DNA of 64,000 nt, taken from an uncultured Porphyromonadaceae bacterium (lineage in GTDB: Bacteria > Bacteroidota > Bacteroidia > Bacteroidales > Barnesiellaceae_A). The notes beneath the pieces were generated by a model. That model did not search any database. It was given only the letters and a program-made list of their open reading frames with translations, and was not told the DNA's origin. How positions within the stretch are numbered: position 1 is the stretch's first letter; the number at the start of each line of letters is the position of its first letter. The stretch spans positions 1 to 64,000 of the forward strand of contig UQMR01000004.1 in NCBI GenBank assembly GCA_900542255.1, written 5' to 3'. Both the position numbers and the translations under genes were made by a program. Positions 1 through 8,353 of this stretch are shown here, piece by piece.

Positions 1-83
1 AAACAGAAAAGCAAGTTACAGAAACCTCTGAAACAAGCGCTTCTGACGTAGAAGAGACTCCCGCCGCAACAAGCGAAGAATAA
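1..83 (+). CDS. rpsB: 30S ribosomal protein S2, C-terminal end (partial)
   Basis: Open frame entering from the left edge and ending in TAA at 81-83. The last 26 residues are rich in Glu, Thr, Ser and Ala, like the acidic tails seen on S2 of Bacteroidales. The identification rests mostly on position: rpsB normally sits directly before tsf, and tsf follows 85 bases later. The body of the protein is outside the window, so no core motif can be checked. Confidence 0.65.
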   Translation, partial: TEKQVTETSETSASDVEETPAATSEE

Positions 84-95
84 AAACAAAACAGA

Positions 96-132
96 GGAGC
101 GGGCTTTTCCAAAAAAGCACGCTCCTTATTTT
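96..132 (+). terminator. Hairpin between rpsB and tsf
   Basis: The arms at 96-108 and 113-125 pair with one mismatch around a 4-base loop and are followed by a T-rich stretch. It may act as a partial terminator or attenuator setting the ratio of S2 to EF-Ts. Confidence 0.6.
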
Positions 133-167
133 ATAAACCCAACAATTAACCCTAAAAAGAAGACAAT

Positions 168-992
168 ATGGCAGTTACAATGGCCGAAATAAGCAAGCTC
201 CGCAAACTTACCGGAGCCGGCATGATGGATTGCAAAAACGCCTTGACTGAAACCAACGGCGACATAGAAGCCGCAAAAGAGATAATCCGCAAAAAAGGTC
301 AGGCAGTAGCGGCAAAACGCGAAGACCGCGAGGCCGCAGAAGGTTGCGTAGTAGCCAAAGCCGAAGGCGCATACGCTGCAATTGTAGCCTTGAAATGCGA
401 AACTGACTTCGTTGCCAAGAACGAATCTTTTATAGCCCTCACCAACAAGATACTCGACGCCGCCATGGCAGCCAAAGCCAAGAGCCGCGACGAAGTATTG
501 GCACTTACCATAGACGGTTCAGACGTAGCGTCTTGCATTACCGACGAAATCGGTAAAACAGGCGAAAAGATGGAATTGGGCGACTTTGAATACATAGAAG
601 CTCCCTACACAACCGCCTACATACACCCGGGAAACAAATTGGCTACCATCGTTGGCTTTAATATTGCCGACACAGACTACCAAGTAGCTCACGACGTAGC
701 TATGCAAGTAGCCGCCATGAATCCTATTGCCGTACGTCGCGAGGAAGTTCCCGCCGAGACAATAGAGAAAGAGATGGAAATAGGCCGCGAGAAAGCCCGC
801 CAAGAAGGCAAGCCCGAGAACATTCTCGACCGCATCGCCGAAGGCCGTCTGCACAAGTTCTTCCAAGAATACTGCCTGGTAGACCAAGCATTCGTAAAAG
901 AACCCAAGGAGACGATACAACAATACATGAGCAAATCCAACAAAGAGCTTACCGTAACGGCTTTCCGTCGCTTTACGCTCAACGAAGAGTAA
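168..992 (+). CDS. tsf: Translation elongation factor Ts
   Basis: EF-Ts is the guanine-nucleotide exchange factor that recycles EF-Tu-GDP to EF-Tu-GTP in the cytoplasm. The 274-residue product opens with the UBA-like N-terminal domain, including the family signature LRKLTGAGMMDCKNAL at about residues 10-25, followed by the KCETDFVAKN segment of the core domain near residue 75. Length is normal for the family. ATG 168 follows an AGAAG stretch; a second in-frame ATG lies 12 bases later. It follows rpsB as in most bacteria and is closed by a strong terminator at 1017-1049. Confidence 0.97.
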   Translation: MAVTMAEISKLRKLTGAGMMDCKNALTETNGDIEAAKEIIRKKGQAVAAKREDREAAEGCVVAKAEGAYAAIVALKCETDFVAKNESFIALTNKILDAAMAAKAKSRDEVLALTIDGSDVASCITDEIGKTGEKMELGDFEYIEAPYTTAYIHPGNKLATIVGFNIADTDYQVAHDVAMQVAAMNPIAVRREEVPAETIEKEMEIGREKARQEGKPENILDRIAEGRLHKFFQEYCLVDQAFVKEPKETIQQYMSKSNKELTVTAFRRFTLNEE

Positions 993-1016
993 TCTATCAG
1001 CTCACGATAAACACAA

Positions 1017-1049
1017 AGAGATATGCCCGAGTGGGCATATCTCTTTTTT
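1017..1049 (+). terminator. Rho-independent terminator after tsf
   Basis: A perfect 12-base-pair stem (1017-1028 with 1033-1044) around a 4-base loop, followed by a run of T. Confidence 0.9.
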
Positions 1050-1242
1050 ATTCACGAACAGACCGCATGCAGTATCTACCGGACAGGAAGAAGCTCTTCA
1101 TTGCGGAATCCTATGCTTCGACAACCCGAAGGTCAAACGAAGAACAAGAGAAAATAGAGGCGCCACAGCAACCATACAGCGGCATGAGTTCCACAAAAGC
1201 ACGATTAATGATTCCGACATCCGGCTGTTGCCTAAAACGGCG

Positions 1243-2526
1243 CTATTTCAGCCACTGCAAACGCTCCTGCCAGTCGTCGAGAATCTCTTTACGCCATCGT
1301 GCAACGGTTTGCGCACCCTGCCATACGCCCTGATAGAGATACGCCTCACGTCGGTCGCTATACCAATGCTTTCCTACCCGATAGTCATCCCGGCTACGCT
1401 CTTCGCCCGGCCACTGCGGGGAAACCTCTAAAACGCCTTGCACGGCAGGGAAATTCTCTACCTGCGAAGTAATCTCATAATCGAGCACAGCCGGAGCCTT
1501 AGGAGCATACCTCACAATATACTGCCCGTCACCGCAATAATATCCGGCCCAATCTTGACCATCGATATGCAAATTGAGGCAGGCACTATCTACCGGTATA
1601 TCTTCTCGCGGCCCTTGCAGCCGAAACTCTACGACCGAGTATACCGGAACAGTATCCCGTCGGGCGGGCTGTACATCATCGATAATCACTCGCGAGGAGT
1701 AGACCAACGGCTCAAAGCTGCCGCCCCACGACTCCGCTTCGGGATTTTCGGGGTCTCCCTGCATCAGATAAAAAAGCGAGGGGGAGTCGCCCATTTTAAC
1801 AACCCCGTTATAATATCCGAGGAAGTCTTCACCCAGAGCTCCCGCACCCCTGATAGAGGCATCATAGTACCCTGTATGATAGCGGTCGGAGTTCTTGTTA
1901 TCGGTAATAAACCCCCGATAGGAAGCATTGTTCTCTATAAACCATAAATCGGGGAAATTGGCAACTATATAAGCATAGCTGTTTACACTCCATTTCTTGT
2001 TCGGGCCACCTATCCAATAGACGCGTATCTTATCCTGTATATCAGGGGCGTCATGCAGCGCCTGGGCCAAATCCTCCAAGCCACCCCTTACCAAGACCCA
2101 TAACGGGCGACTGCTTAAACGGCGGGCACAGCGGACAATCCAATCAGAGCCCTCGGTCGACTCTGTATATCCCCTCAATGGAGCTGTGCCATGACGGCCT
2201 TGCTTACACAACGTACGCAAGGAATCGGGCGAAAGAAATCCCGATTGATGCGCACACAACCGGGCATAATCTTGCTCGTACAACTCTATCATCCGCAAAA
2301 TCTCTGCAACACTTCCATCTCCAAAAGAGGGGGATGAAACCAACCCTTCCAAATCAAAAAGGTTATTATACATAAGGAGATGCGCCATCGACTGGTTATC
2401 ATCGGGGTCGGTTCCTCCAATATCGGTACTTATCAAAACACGGGGTTTGTTTGCAGTCGGTTCCAGTGTACGGGCAGAAACAATCGCACTACTCCATAAC
2501 AGAACAATAAATAGGAAAAAACGCAT
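1243..2526 (-). CDS. Secreted DUF1593 nucleoside-hydrolase-like protein
   Basis: 427 residues from ATG 2526; the GTG upstream at 2553 would add residues before an otherwise good signal peptide (MRFFLFIVLLWSSAIVSA). The mature protein starts with STDIGGTDPDDNQ, the aspartate-rich metal-binding loop of the nucleoside-hydrolase fold as found in the DUF1593/Sde182 family, and has a C-terminal beta-sandwich-like part from about residue 290. Members are found in carbohydrate-degrading bacteria; the substrate is not established and may be a glycoside rather than a nucleoside. It stands alone, probably in the periplasm or on the surface. Confidence 0.8.
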   Translation of the reverse strand: MRFFLFIVLLWSSAIVSARTLEPTANKPRVLISTDIGGTDPDDNQSMAHLLMYNNLFDLEGLVSSPSFGDGSVAEILRMIELYEQDYARLCAHQSGFLSPDSLRTLCKQGRHGTAPLRGYTESTEGSDWIVRCARRLSSRPLWVLVRGGLEDLAQALHDAPDIQDKIRVYWIGGPNKKWSVNSYAYIVANFPDLWFIENNASYRGFITDNKNSDRYHTGYYDASIRGAGALGEDFLGYYNGVVKMGDSPSLFYLMQGDPENPEAESWGGSFEPLVYSSRVIIDDVQPARRDTVPVYSVVEFRLQGPREDIPVDSACLNLHIDGQDWAGYYCGDGQYIVRYAPKAPAVLDYEITSQVENFPAVQGVLEVSPQWPGEERSRDDYRVGKHWYSDRREAYLYQGVWQGAQTVARWRKEILDDWQERLQWLK

Positions 2527-2598
2527 ACTCAAATTATTTATGGAACAACTCACAGACAGAAAGCATCATTCGAAGTATAACTTACTATCTCTTTGACA

Positions 2599-2606
2599 CA
2601 AAGATA
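2599..2606 (-). promoter_or_regulatory. Possible -7 box for the DUF1593 gene
   Basis: TATCTTTG on the minus strand, matching the Bacteroidetes TAnnTTTG -7 element about 70 bases before the ATG. No clear -33 TTTG is visible. Confidence 0.4.
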
Positions 2607-2782
2607 ATCGTTTTACGCTTAGCATCACAGTACCGACAATATAGAAGACACAAGATTTCCATCCATACAAGCGACATATCCATCAGGAACAAAACACATG
2701 GGCGGTCAGGAGAGAGCTGGTATTGCAACAGCATAGAGCCTCCTCAGGAAATCAACATCACCCATCTATCCAGCCGCCCTAC

Positions 2783-2824
2783 ATAAAAACAAGGGCTGTG
2801 TTCTTATCGCGAACACAGCCCTTG
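2783..2824 (-). terminator. Terminator after glmS
   Basis: A 14-base-pair perfect stem (2790-2803 with 2811-2824) followed, reading on the minus strand, by TTTTT. Confidence 0.9.
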
Positions 2825-2842
2825 CGACAATAATGAAACGCT

Positions 2843-4687
2843 TTATTCTACTGTAACCGATTTTGCCAGGTTACGCGGCTGGTCTACATCCTTGCCTTTG
2901 CACACAGCAATGTGGTAAGCCAGCAACTGCAACGGAACAACAGCCAACAGCGGATAAAGATAATCTGCCGTAACGGGAAGTTCTATGGCATAATCAACCA
3001 CTTTTGAAATCGTATCATCGCCCTTCACGACAAATGCAATAACCTTGCCTTGTCTTGCTTTTATCTCCTGTATGTTACTCAGTATCTTCTCATACAGCTT
3101 CATGTTGGTTGCCACGACGATAACCGGCATTTCGGCATCTATCAGGGCAATGGGGCCATGCTTCATTTCGGCGGCAGGATAACCTTCGGCATGAATATAG
3201 GAAATCTCCTTTAATTTAAGCGCTCCTTCAAGAGCCACAGGATAATTAAACCCTCTACCCAGGTAGATAAAGTTGTGGGCATAGGTAAATATCTTCGACA
3301 AATCGGCAAGAGTGTCATTGAGGCTCAATATCTCTTTCATCTTGCCGGGTATCTGCAACAACTCCTTCAAGGCGTTATGAAGCTCCTCGGAGGTAATTGT
3401 ACCTTTCTCTTTGGCAATGCACAAAGACAACAGCGTGAGCACGGTAACCTGCCCGGTAAAGGCCTTGGTAGAGGCGACACCTATCTCGGGTCCTACGTGG
3501 ATATAGGCTCCCGTATCGGTATTGCGGGCAATGGACGAACCCACAGAGTTGACAATACCGAAAACAAAAGCTCCTTTACTTCGCGCCAGCTCGATGGCGG
3601 CAAGGGTATCGGCCGTCTCGCCCGACTGCGATATGGCTATCACCACATCGCCGTCTTCTATGACCGGATTGCTGTATCGGAACTCCGAAGCGTAGGCCAC
3701 CTCGACGGGGATGCGGCAGAATCGCTCTATCAGGCTTTTACCTATCAGCCCCGCATGCCACGACGTACCACAGGCGACGATGATGAAACGACGGGCGTTA
3801 ACCAGCTTGTCGCCGTAATCGATAACAGCCGAGAGACGCACATCGGTAGCCTCTACATTGACGCGCCCGCGCATGCAATCGAGGATACACTGGGGTTGTT
3901 CGAAAATCTCTTTGAGCATGAAGTGCGGATAGCCACCCTTTTCTATCATGCCGAGGTCTATGTTTACGGTGCTCACCTCGTGGTCTACCTCCTCATTCTT
4001 AATGGTGACAATATGCACTCCCTTTTTGCGATTGATAACGGCTATATCACCATCTTCGAGATATATTACCTTGTCGGTATATTCTACAAGGGGAGTGGCA
4101 TCGGATGCCAAGAAATACTCATCTTCGCCCAACCCGATAACCAGCGGACTTGCCTTGCGTGCCGCAATAATCTCGTCAGGATTGTTCTTATCGAGTATTG
4201 CTATGGCATACGCTCCTATCACTTGCATGAGCGCCCGCTGCACGGCTTGCAACAAATCGCAGTTGTATTTGTTTTTATAATACTCTACCAACTGTACCAA
4301 TACCTCGGTATCGGTATCGCTGACAAACTTAAATCCTTTTGCCATAAGCCGCTCTTTAAGAACGGTATAGTTCTCAATAATACCATTGTGTATCAAGGAG
4401 AGAGAACCCGATGAAGAGAAATGCGGATGGGCATTTTTCTGGCATGGTACCCCGTGCGTAGCCCAACGGGTGTGAGCTATACCTATTGTACCCGAAACAT
4501 CCTTGTCTGCCAGAAATGTCTCCAAGTCACTTACCTTTCCCTTTGTCTTGTAAACATGCAGTTCTCCCGAGTTGCTTATCATAGAGACTCCGGCACTGTC
4601 ATAACCACGATATTCTAACCTATGGAGTCCTTTCAACAAAATAGGGCAAGCCTCTTGCTTCCCTACATAACCAACAATTCCACACAT
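2843..4687 (-). CDS. glmS: Glutamine--fructose-6-phosphate aminotransferase (isomerizing)
   Basis: Makes glucosamine-6-phosphate from fructose-6-phosphate and glutamine, the first step towards UDP-GlcNAc for peptidoglycan and lipid A. The start is set at the ATG giving MCGIVGYVG, because Cys2 becomes the N-terminal nucleophile of the glutaminase domain; a longer frame to 4717 would overlap the -7 box at 4715-4722. The 614-residue protein has the glutaminase domain (about 1-220, with GYDSAG and HTRWATHG) and two SIS sugar-isomerase domains (ACGTSWHAG, SQSGETADT, and a C-terminal LAKSVTVE tail). There is no glmS ribozyme in the short leader. Confidence 0.97.
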   Translation of the reverse strand: MCGIVGYVGKQEACPILLKGLHRLEYRGYDSAGVSMISNSGELHVYKTKGKVSDLETFLADKDVSGTIGIAHTRWATHGVPCQKNAHPHFSSSGSLSLIHNGIIENYTVLKERLMAKGFKFVSDTDTEVLVQLVEYYKNKYNCDLLQAVQRALMQVIGAYAIAILDKNNPDEIIAARKASPLVIGLGEDEYFLASDATPLVEYTDKVIYLEDGDIAVINRKKGVHIVTIKNEEVDHEVSTVNIDLGMIEKGGYPHFMLKEIFEQPQCILDCMRGRVNVEATDVRLSAVIDYGDKLVNARRFIIVACGTSWHAGLIGKSLIERFCRIPVEVAYASEFRYSNPVIEDGDVVIAISQSGETADTLAAIELARSKGAFVFGIVNSVGSSIARNTDTGAYIHVGPEIGVASTKAFTGQVTVLTLLSLCIAKEKGTITSEELHNALKELLQIPGKMKEILSLNDTLADLSKIFTYAHNFIYLGRGFNYPVALEGALKLKEISYIHAEGYPAAEMKHGPIALIDAEMPVIVVATNMKLYEKILSNIQEIKARQGKVIAFVVKGDDTISKVVDYAIELPVTADYLYPLLAVVPLQLLAYHIAVCKGKDVDQPRNLAKSVTVE

Positions 4688-4714
4688 AAATTTTCTCCAA
4701 CTTTTAATAATGCG

Positions 4715-4722
4715 CAAAGATA
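4715..4722 (-). promoter_or_regulatory. -7 promoter element of glmS
   Basis: TATCTTTG on the minus strand, 27 bases before the chosen start. The -33 region is only T-rich. It implies transcription begins near 4710, which excludes the upstream start. Confidence 0.55.
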
Positions 4723-4773
4723 TAGTTTTTTGCTATAAAAAACACTCTATTACCTATATTTATATATGGGAAC

Positions 4774-4805
4774 AAAAAAACGCCCGCCGGAATCTCCGGC
4801 AGGCG
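4774..4805 (-). terminator. Terminator after the DUF4465 gene
   Basis: GC-rich stem (4781-4790 with 4796-4805, one mismatch) followed on the minus strand by seven T. Confidence 0.85.
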
Positions 4806-4844
4806 CCCACTTATAGCACACACGGCTTTACTCCGTGCAATCAA

Positions 4845-6146
4845 TTATCTGCTTACTTTTACTATACGTTTTACTACGACGTCATTACCATCGCTGATGC
4901 GGATGAAATAGACACCATCGGGCAATGAGGCGACAGGAATATCTACACGACCCTGTACGCTCGCCAAACGACGCAACAAAGTACCATCGGTACCGATAAG
5001 CTCTACATCATACGAAGCAGCAGGAAGTGCCACGGTCACATGGCTCGATGCCGGAACGGGATATACTTTTATCGACTCCAAAGCAACCGCAGAAGCAGCT
5101 CCGGTAGTCTTCAAGACAAGAGGCAGGTGCACATATTGTCTGCGGCCCTTTTGCACGGCAGTCAGCACAACAGAAAGCTCGCCATCGGCCACAGCGGTAA
5201 CTTGCAGAGAGGCTCCGTCGATGGCCAGAGTTGCCAATGACTCATCATAAGCATCGGCTATGGCATAACTTACAGAGGCCTCTTCATCCTCAAAGGTAAA
5301 GTAATCGCCGAGATTGAGCGTCGTTGCATACGAAACAATCTCTACGGGTTCTACCTCCTGCAAAGGACGGGTACCGTCGATATTGTCTATACAGAAATAG
5401 GTGGGAGTAGAGATGCCATATTCGTTGCTTTTGGTACTGTTCATCGAGAAGGATACTTTCGTCACTTTGCCCAACGGCCGCAGGTCGAACCACTCCCATG
5501 TATCGAGGCAATAGTAATTGGCAGGATTCTCAGAACGATAATCGGCCAAATAGAAATCGAGAGAAGCCGTCGTACCATCGGCACGCGTACCGGTAGCCGT
5601 CAGCGAGAAGTAGTCGCCATAAGCAAACGGACCGGGCACCGTCGACATACCGTCTCCATTGATAACGGCATCCTTTCCCCATGCCGAATTGGTAATATAG
5701 CATCCGCTTATAGAGTCGCCCTCACTGCTGTCTGCAACATAAAAACAGGTAGAACCGGGACCAAACATGGCATCGGCAACATACGCCACACCATAATTGG
5801 CCGAGCCTTCTGCCCCTTGCCCGACGGCCGAATGGAACTGGTCGTCGAGCGACTCATACGTTGTAGAGGTTTCGTTACTATAAGCAAATTTGCCCCAAAA
5901 ATCATAATCGGCCCAAAGATAATTATCGAATAGGAAGTTACCGCTCTGGAAGACCGACTCCGGTTCTTCACCCGTTTCATCGCCCCGCCAATGGCTCTCG
6001 GGGTCAAGGTAAAGGTCATCGAAGGTTGCTACACCGGCGTTGTCCTGCGATGCATCTTGGGCATCGCTCCGTTCACCGTTTGCCTGTACGGCCGGAACAA
6101 GGCACGACAGCAACACGAAAGAGAAGATAAATTTTTTCATAAGCAT
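4845..6146 (-). CDS. DUF4465 protein with type IX secretion sorting domain, under a cobalamin riboswitch
   Basis: 433 residues (431 if translation starts at the second Met, 6140). An N-terminal signal peptide (KKFIFSFVLLSCLVPAVQA) is followed by a DUF4465 domain at about 40-260, ending in the family-typical YFCIDNI segment. After a linker domain comes a C-terminal Por-type sorting domain (about 355-433, with VYPVPASSHVTV and ending in KRIVKVSR), so export through the type IX system to the cell surface is expected. The only nearby regulatory signal is a cobalamin riboswitch in its leader (6330-6487), so expression should fall when B12 is plentiful. I infer a role in binding or scavenging corrinoids; the binding itself is not shown by sequence. 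Confidence 0.85.
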   Translation of the reverse strand: MLMKKFIFSFVLLSCLVPAVQANGERSDAQDASQDNAGVATFDDLYLDPESHWRGDETGEEPESVFQSGNFLFDNYLWADYDFWGKFAYSNETSTTYESLDDQFHSAVGQGAEGSANYGVAYVADAMFGPGSTCFYVADSSEGDSISGCYITNSAWGKDAVINGDGMSTVPGPFAYGDYFSLTATGTRADGTTASLDFYLADYRSENPANYYCLDTWEWFDLRPLGKVTKVSFSMNSTKSNEYGISTPTYFCIDNIDGTRPLQEVEPVEIVSYATTLNLGDYFTFEDEEASVSYAIADAYDESLATLAIDGASLQVTAVADGELSVVLTAVQKGRRQYVHLPLVLKTTGAASAVALESIKVYPVPASSHVTVALPAASYDVELIGTDGTLLRRLASVQGRVDIPVASLPDGVYFIRISDGNDVVVKRIVKVSR

Positions 6147-6329
6147 TTAGTAATTAAACAATTATTTGATTTGAAAAGATTCAAAACAACAATTGAATAA
6201 TCAATGCCTGGAAAGGATAAAGATTCAGATAAGAACCACACGGCAGAGAATGCCGTGATGATGCGGAGATGCCGCCATTCCTCGAAAAGTCTTATCACTG
6301 CTCTAACTCCCGAAAGCATCAGATATTCA

Positions 6330-6487
6330 ACAAGAGCCGGCAGGTTTTCTGACTTGTCCCTCCCCCTTCGCGCCTTCCCACAACTGTCGTTGCAGTGACA
6401 TACGATGCGAGGGTTCTCAAGGAATCACAGCAGCGGGTACTGTTACCGATTTGCACGGTATTCCCTACACCAAACTCGCTGCAAAGA
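6330..6487 (-). promoter_or_regulatory. Cobalamin (B12) riboswitch
   Basis: Read on the minus strand, the stretch contains the hallmarks of the AdoCbl riboswitch: a GGGAATACCGTGCAAATC-type 5' element near 6449-6466, CCCGCTGCTGTGA near 6427-6439, a GTCACTG segment near 6394-6400, GGGAAGG near 6374-6380, and the closing GTCAGAAAACCTGCCGGC segment at 6336-6353. It lies about 180 bases before the start of the DUF4465 gene. The hairpin at 6239-6257 (CACGGCA paired with TGCCGTG) may belong to the expression platform. Confidence 0.93.
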
Positions 6488-6566
6488 TATATATTTTTTT
6501 AATATGGCAATACCCTACACAAAAAAGCCACCCTTGCTGTTGAAAGATGGCTTTATGGAGTGACGG

Positions 6567-6641
6567 TGGGCGTTGACGGATTCGAACCGCCGACCCTCTG
6601 CTTGTAAGGCAGATGCTCTAAACCAGCTGAGCTAAACGCCC
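6567..6641 (-). tRNA. tRNA-Val(TAC), copy 3 in transcription order
   Basis: 75 bases, cloverleaf with acceptor GGGCGTT paired to AACGCCC, anticodon TAC, and GGTTCGAATCC T arm. No encoded CCA (the following bases are CCG). Identical in sequence to the other two copies. Confidence 0.96.
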
Positions 6642-6698
6642 GATTCTCTATGAAAGTGTCTCGCCCGAGAGTGAGACGCCGATTTTGCTATTCGGTAG

Positions 6699-6773
6699 TG
6701 GGCGTTGACGGATTCGAACCGCCGACCCTCTGCTTGTAAGGCAGATGCTCTAAACCAGCTGAGCTAAACGCCC
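6699..6773 (-). tRNA. tRNA-Val(TAC), copy 2
   Basis: Same 75-base sequence as its neighbours, anticodon TAC, no encoded CCA. The 57-base spacers on each side are nearly identical, so the gene and spacer form a 132-base repeat unit. Confidence 0.96.
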
Positions 6774-6830
6774 GATTCTCTATGAAAGTGTCTCGCCCGA
6801 GAGTGAGACACCGATTTTGCTATTCGGTGG

Positions 6831-6905
6831 TGGGCGTTGACGGATTCGAACCGCCGACCCTCTGCTTGTAAGGCAGATGCTCTAAACCAGCTGAGCTAAA
6901 CGCCC
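6831..6905 (-). tRNA. tRNA-Val(TAC), copy 1
   Basis: Same 75-base sequence, anticodon TAC. Here the discriminator base A is followed by CCA, most likely by chance of the spacer sequence. It is nearest the promoter at 6927-6957. Confidence 0.96.
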
Positions 6906-6926
6906 GATTTTATTGCAAAAGCGTTG

Positions 6927-6957
6927 CAAAGGTAAAACTTATTTTTTTATTGCCAAA
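6927..6957 (-). promoter_or_regulatory. Promoter of the tRNA-Val cluster
   Basis: On the minus strand TTTG (6957-6954), 19 bases, TACCTTTG (6934-6927): an exact match to the Bacteroidetes sigma-ABfr consensus, 22 bases from the first tRNA. Confidence 0.9.
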
Positions 6958-7268
6958 GGGTTTTGATAAAATTATTTCAAAAAAATCTTGTACAAAAACT
7001 CCGGCACCGGATATAAACCGCGTATCGGAGAATCTACGGAACCCATCTTCCCCGCTTTCTCAACCGATTTTGGCACAACCGACCATCTACAAACCGCCCC
7101 CATCATATCCGTGGCAAACCCGAGCCTGACGGCCAACAACACTTTGAAACAGACATTTTATGGGACGAATGTGCGCCGAAAACGGAAAAACAACATATTT
7201 CATCGCCTATCAATAAGGCTATGTGGAAAATAATTACGAAATTTGCACATTCTATCAGAGTAAAAAGT
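6958..7268. other. Intergenic region before lpxD
   Basis: About 310 bases with no convincing gene, RNA or consensus promoter. A short plus-strand open frame at 6988-7233 has no family resemblance and ends just before lpxD. Confidence 0.5.
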
Positions 7269-8315
7269 ATGAATTTCACAGCAGAACAAATTGCAGCTTA
7301 CTTGCAGGGTGAGATTGAAGGCAACCCACAAGCCTCAGCGAGCAGCTTTTCAAAAATAGAAGAAGGCAAGCCGGGCACACTTACATTCTTGGCAAATCCG
7401 GTATATACGCATTTCATATATAGTACAGAAGCAAGCATCGTACTGGTGCGCAAAGACTTCATCCCGGAACAACCCATAGCCGCAACCCTCATCAGGGTAG
7501 ACGACCCCTACTCCTGCCTGTCGCAGCTCCTCGACCTGAGCCAAAAAATGCAAGAAAACAAGCAGGGCATAGAGAGCCCGTCGTATATCTCAGAGTCGGC
7601 ACAAATACCCGACGACATATACATAGGCGCCTTTGCCTACATAGGCAAGAATGTTGTCATAGGCAAAAGAGTGAAAATATATCCCCAAACCTACATCGGC
7701 GACAACGTCGTAATAGGTGACGATTGTACAATATATCCCGGCGTAAAAATATACCACGGCTGTCACATCGGGCAACGCTGCATATTACATGCCGGCGTAG
7801 TGATAGGCAGCGACGGGTTTGGGTTTGCACCGCAAAAAGACGGCTCCTACAAGAAGATTCCACAAATCGGCATCGTCACCTTGGAAGACGACGTAGAGAT
7901 AGGCGCCAATACGGTAGTAGACCGCGCCACCATGGGTTCTACCCTAATACACAAAGGTGTGAAACTCGACAACCTGATACAAATAGCACATAACGTAGAA
8001 GTAGGCGAACACACCGTAATGGCAGCCCAGGCCGGCGTTGCAGGGTCGTCCAAAGTAGGCTCGCACTGCATGATAGGCGGCCAGGTAGGAATCGCAGGTC
8101 ACCGCCACGTAGGCAACCGCGTAATGGTAGGTGCACAGACCGGTATCCCCAACGACGTGAAAGACGACTCGGAAGTAATGGGTTATCCGGCCGTCTCTCG
8201 CAAAGATTTCGCCCGCCAGGCCATATACGTAAAACGCCTGCCGGAGCTGAACGACCTGGTAAAACGCCTGAGCAAAGAGATAGACGAGCTGAAACAACAA
8301 TGCGGTAAAAAATAA
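7269..8315 (+). CDS. lpxD: UDP-3-O-(3-hydroxyacyl)glucosamine N-acyltransferase
   Basis: Third step of lipid A synthesis: transfers a hydroxyacyl chain from acyl carrier protein to the 2-amino group of UDP-3-O-acyl-glucosamine. The start is the ATG giving [14 protein letters not shown]; the frame opens earlier but that extension does not resemble the family. The 348-residue product has the LpxD N-terminal uridine-binding domain (about 1-100), then a left-handed beta-helix of hexapeptide repeats (I/V-G-x4) to about 310 and a short helical C-terminus. [19 protein letters not shown] and the [12 protein letters not shown] segment carry the family active-site histidine. First gene of lpxD-lpxC/fabZ-lpxA. 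Confidence 0.96.
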   Translation: MNFTAEQIAAYLQGEIEGNPQASASSFSKIEEGKPGTLTFLANPVYTHFIYSTEASIVLVRKDFIPEQPIAATLIRVDDPYSCLSQLLDLSQKMQENKQGIESPSYISESAQIPDDIYIGAFAYIGKNVVIGKRVKIYPQTYIGDNVVIGDDCTIYPGVKIYHGCHIGQRCILHAGVVIGSDGFGFAPQKDGSYKKIPQIGIVTLEDDVEIGANTVVDRATMGSTLIHKGVKLDNLIQIAHNVEVGEHTVMAAQAGVAGSSKVGSHCMIGGQVGIAGHRHVGNRVMVGAQTGIPNDVKDDSEVMGYPAVSRKDFARQAIYVKRLPELNDLVKRLSKEIDELKQQCGKK

Positions 8316-8353
8316 AACAGGCGCAGAAACCTGCACCACAATACAGAGATAGA

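Larger units (their letters stand above)
6567..6905. repeat. Tandem 132-base repeat carrying tRNA-Val
   Basis: Three tRNA copies at a constant 132-base period. The spacers contain a GTCTC...GAGAC inverted repeat and differ at only a few positions, which indicates recent duplication or gene conversion. Confidence 0.9.

Noticed and set aside
3275-4414. Long plus-strand open frame across glmS
   Set aside because: Antisense to glmS, no family resemblance, and long antisense frames are frequent here because of the codon bias.
4688-4714. glmS ribozyme in the glmS leader
   Set aside because: The leader is only about 25 bases, far too short.
6988-7233. Short plus-strand frame before lpxD
   Set aside because: No family, no promoter, and it ends just before the lpxD start.
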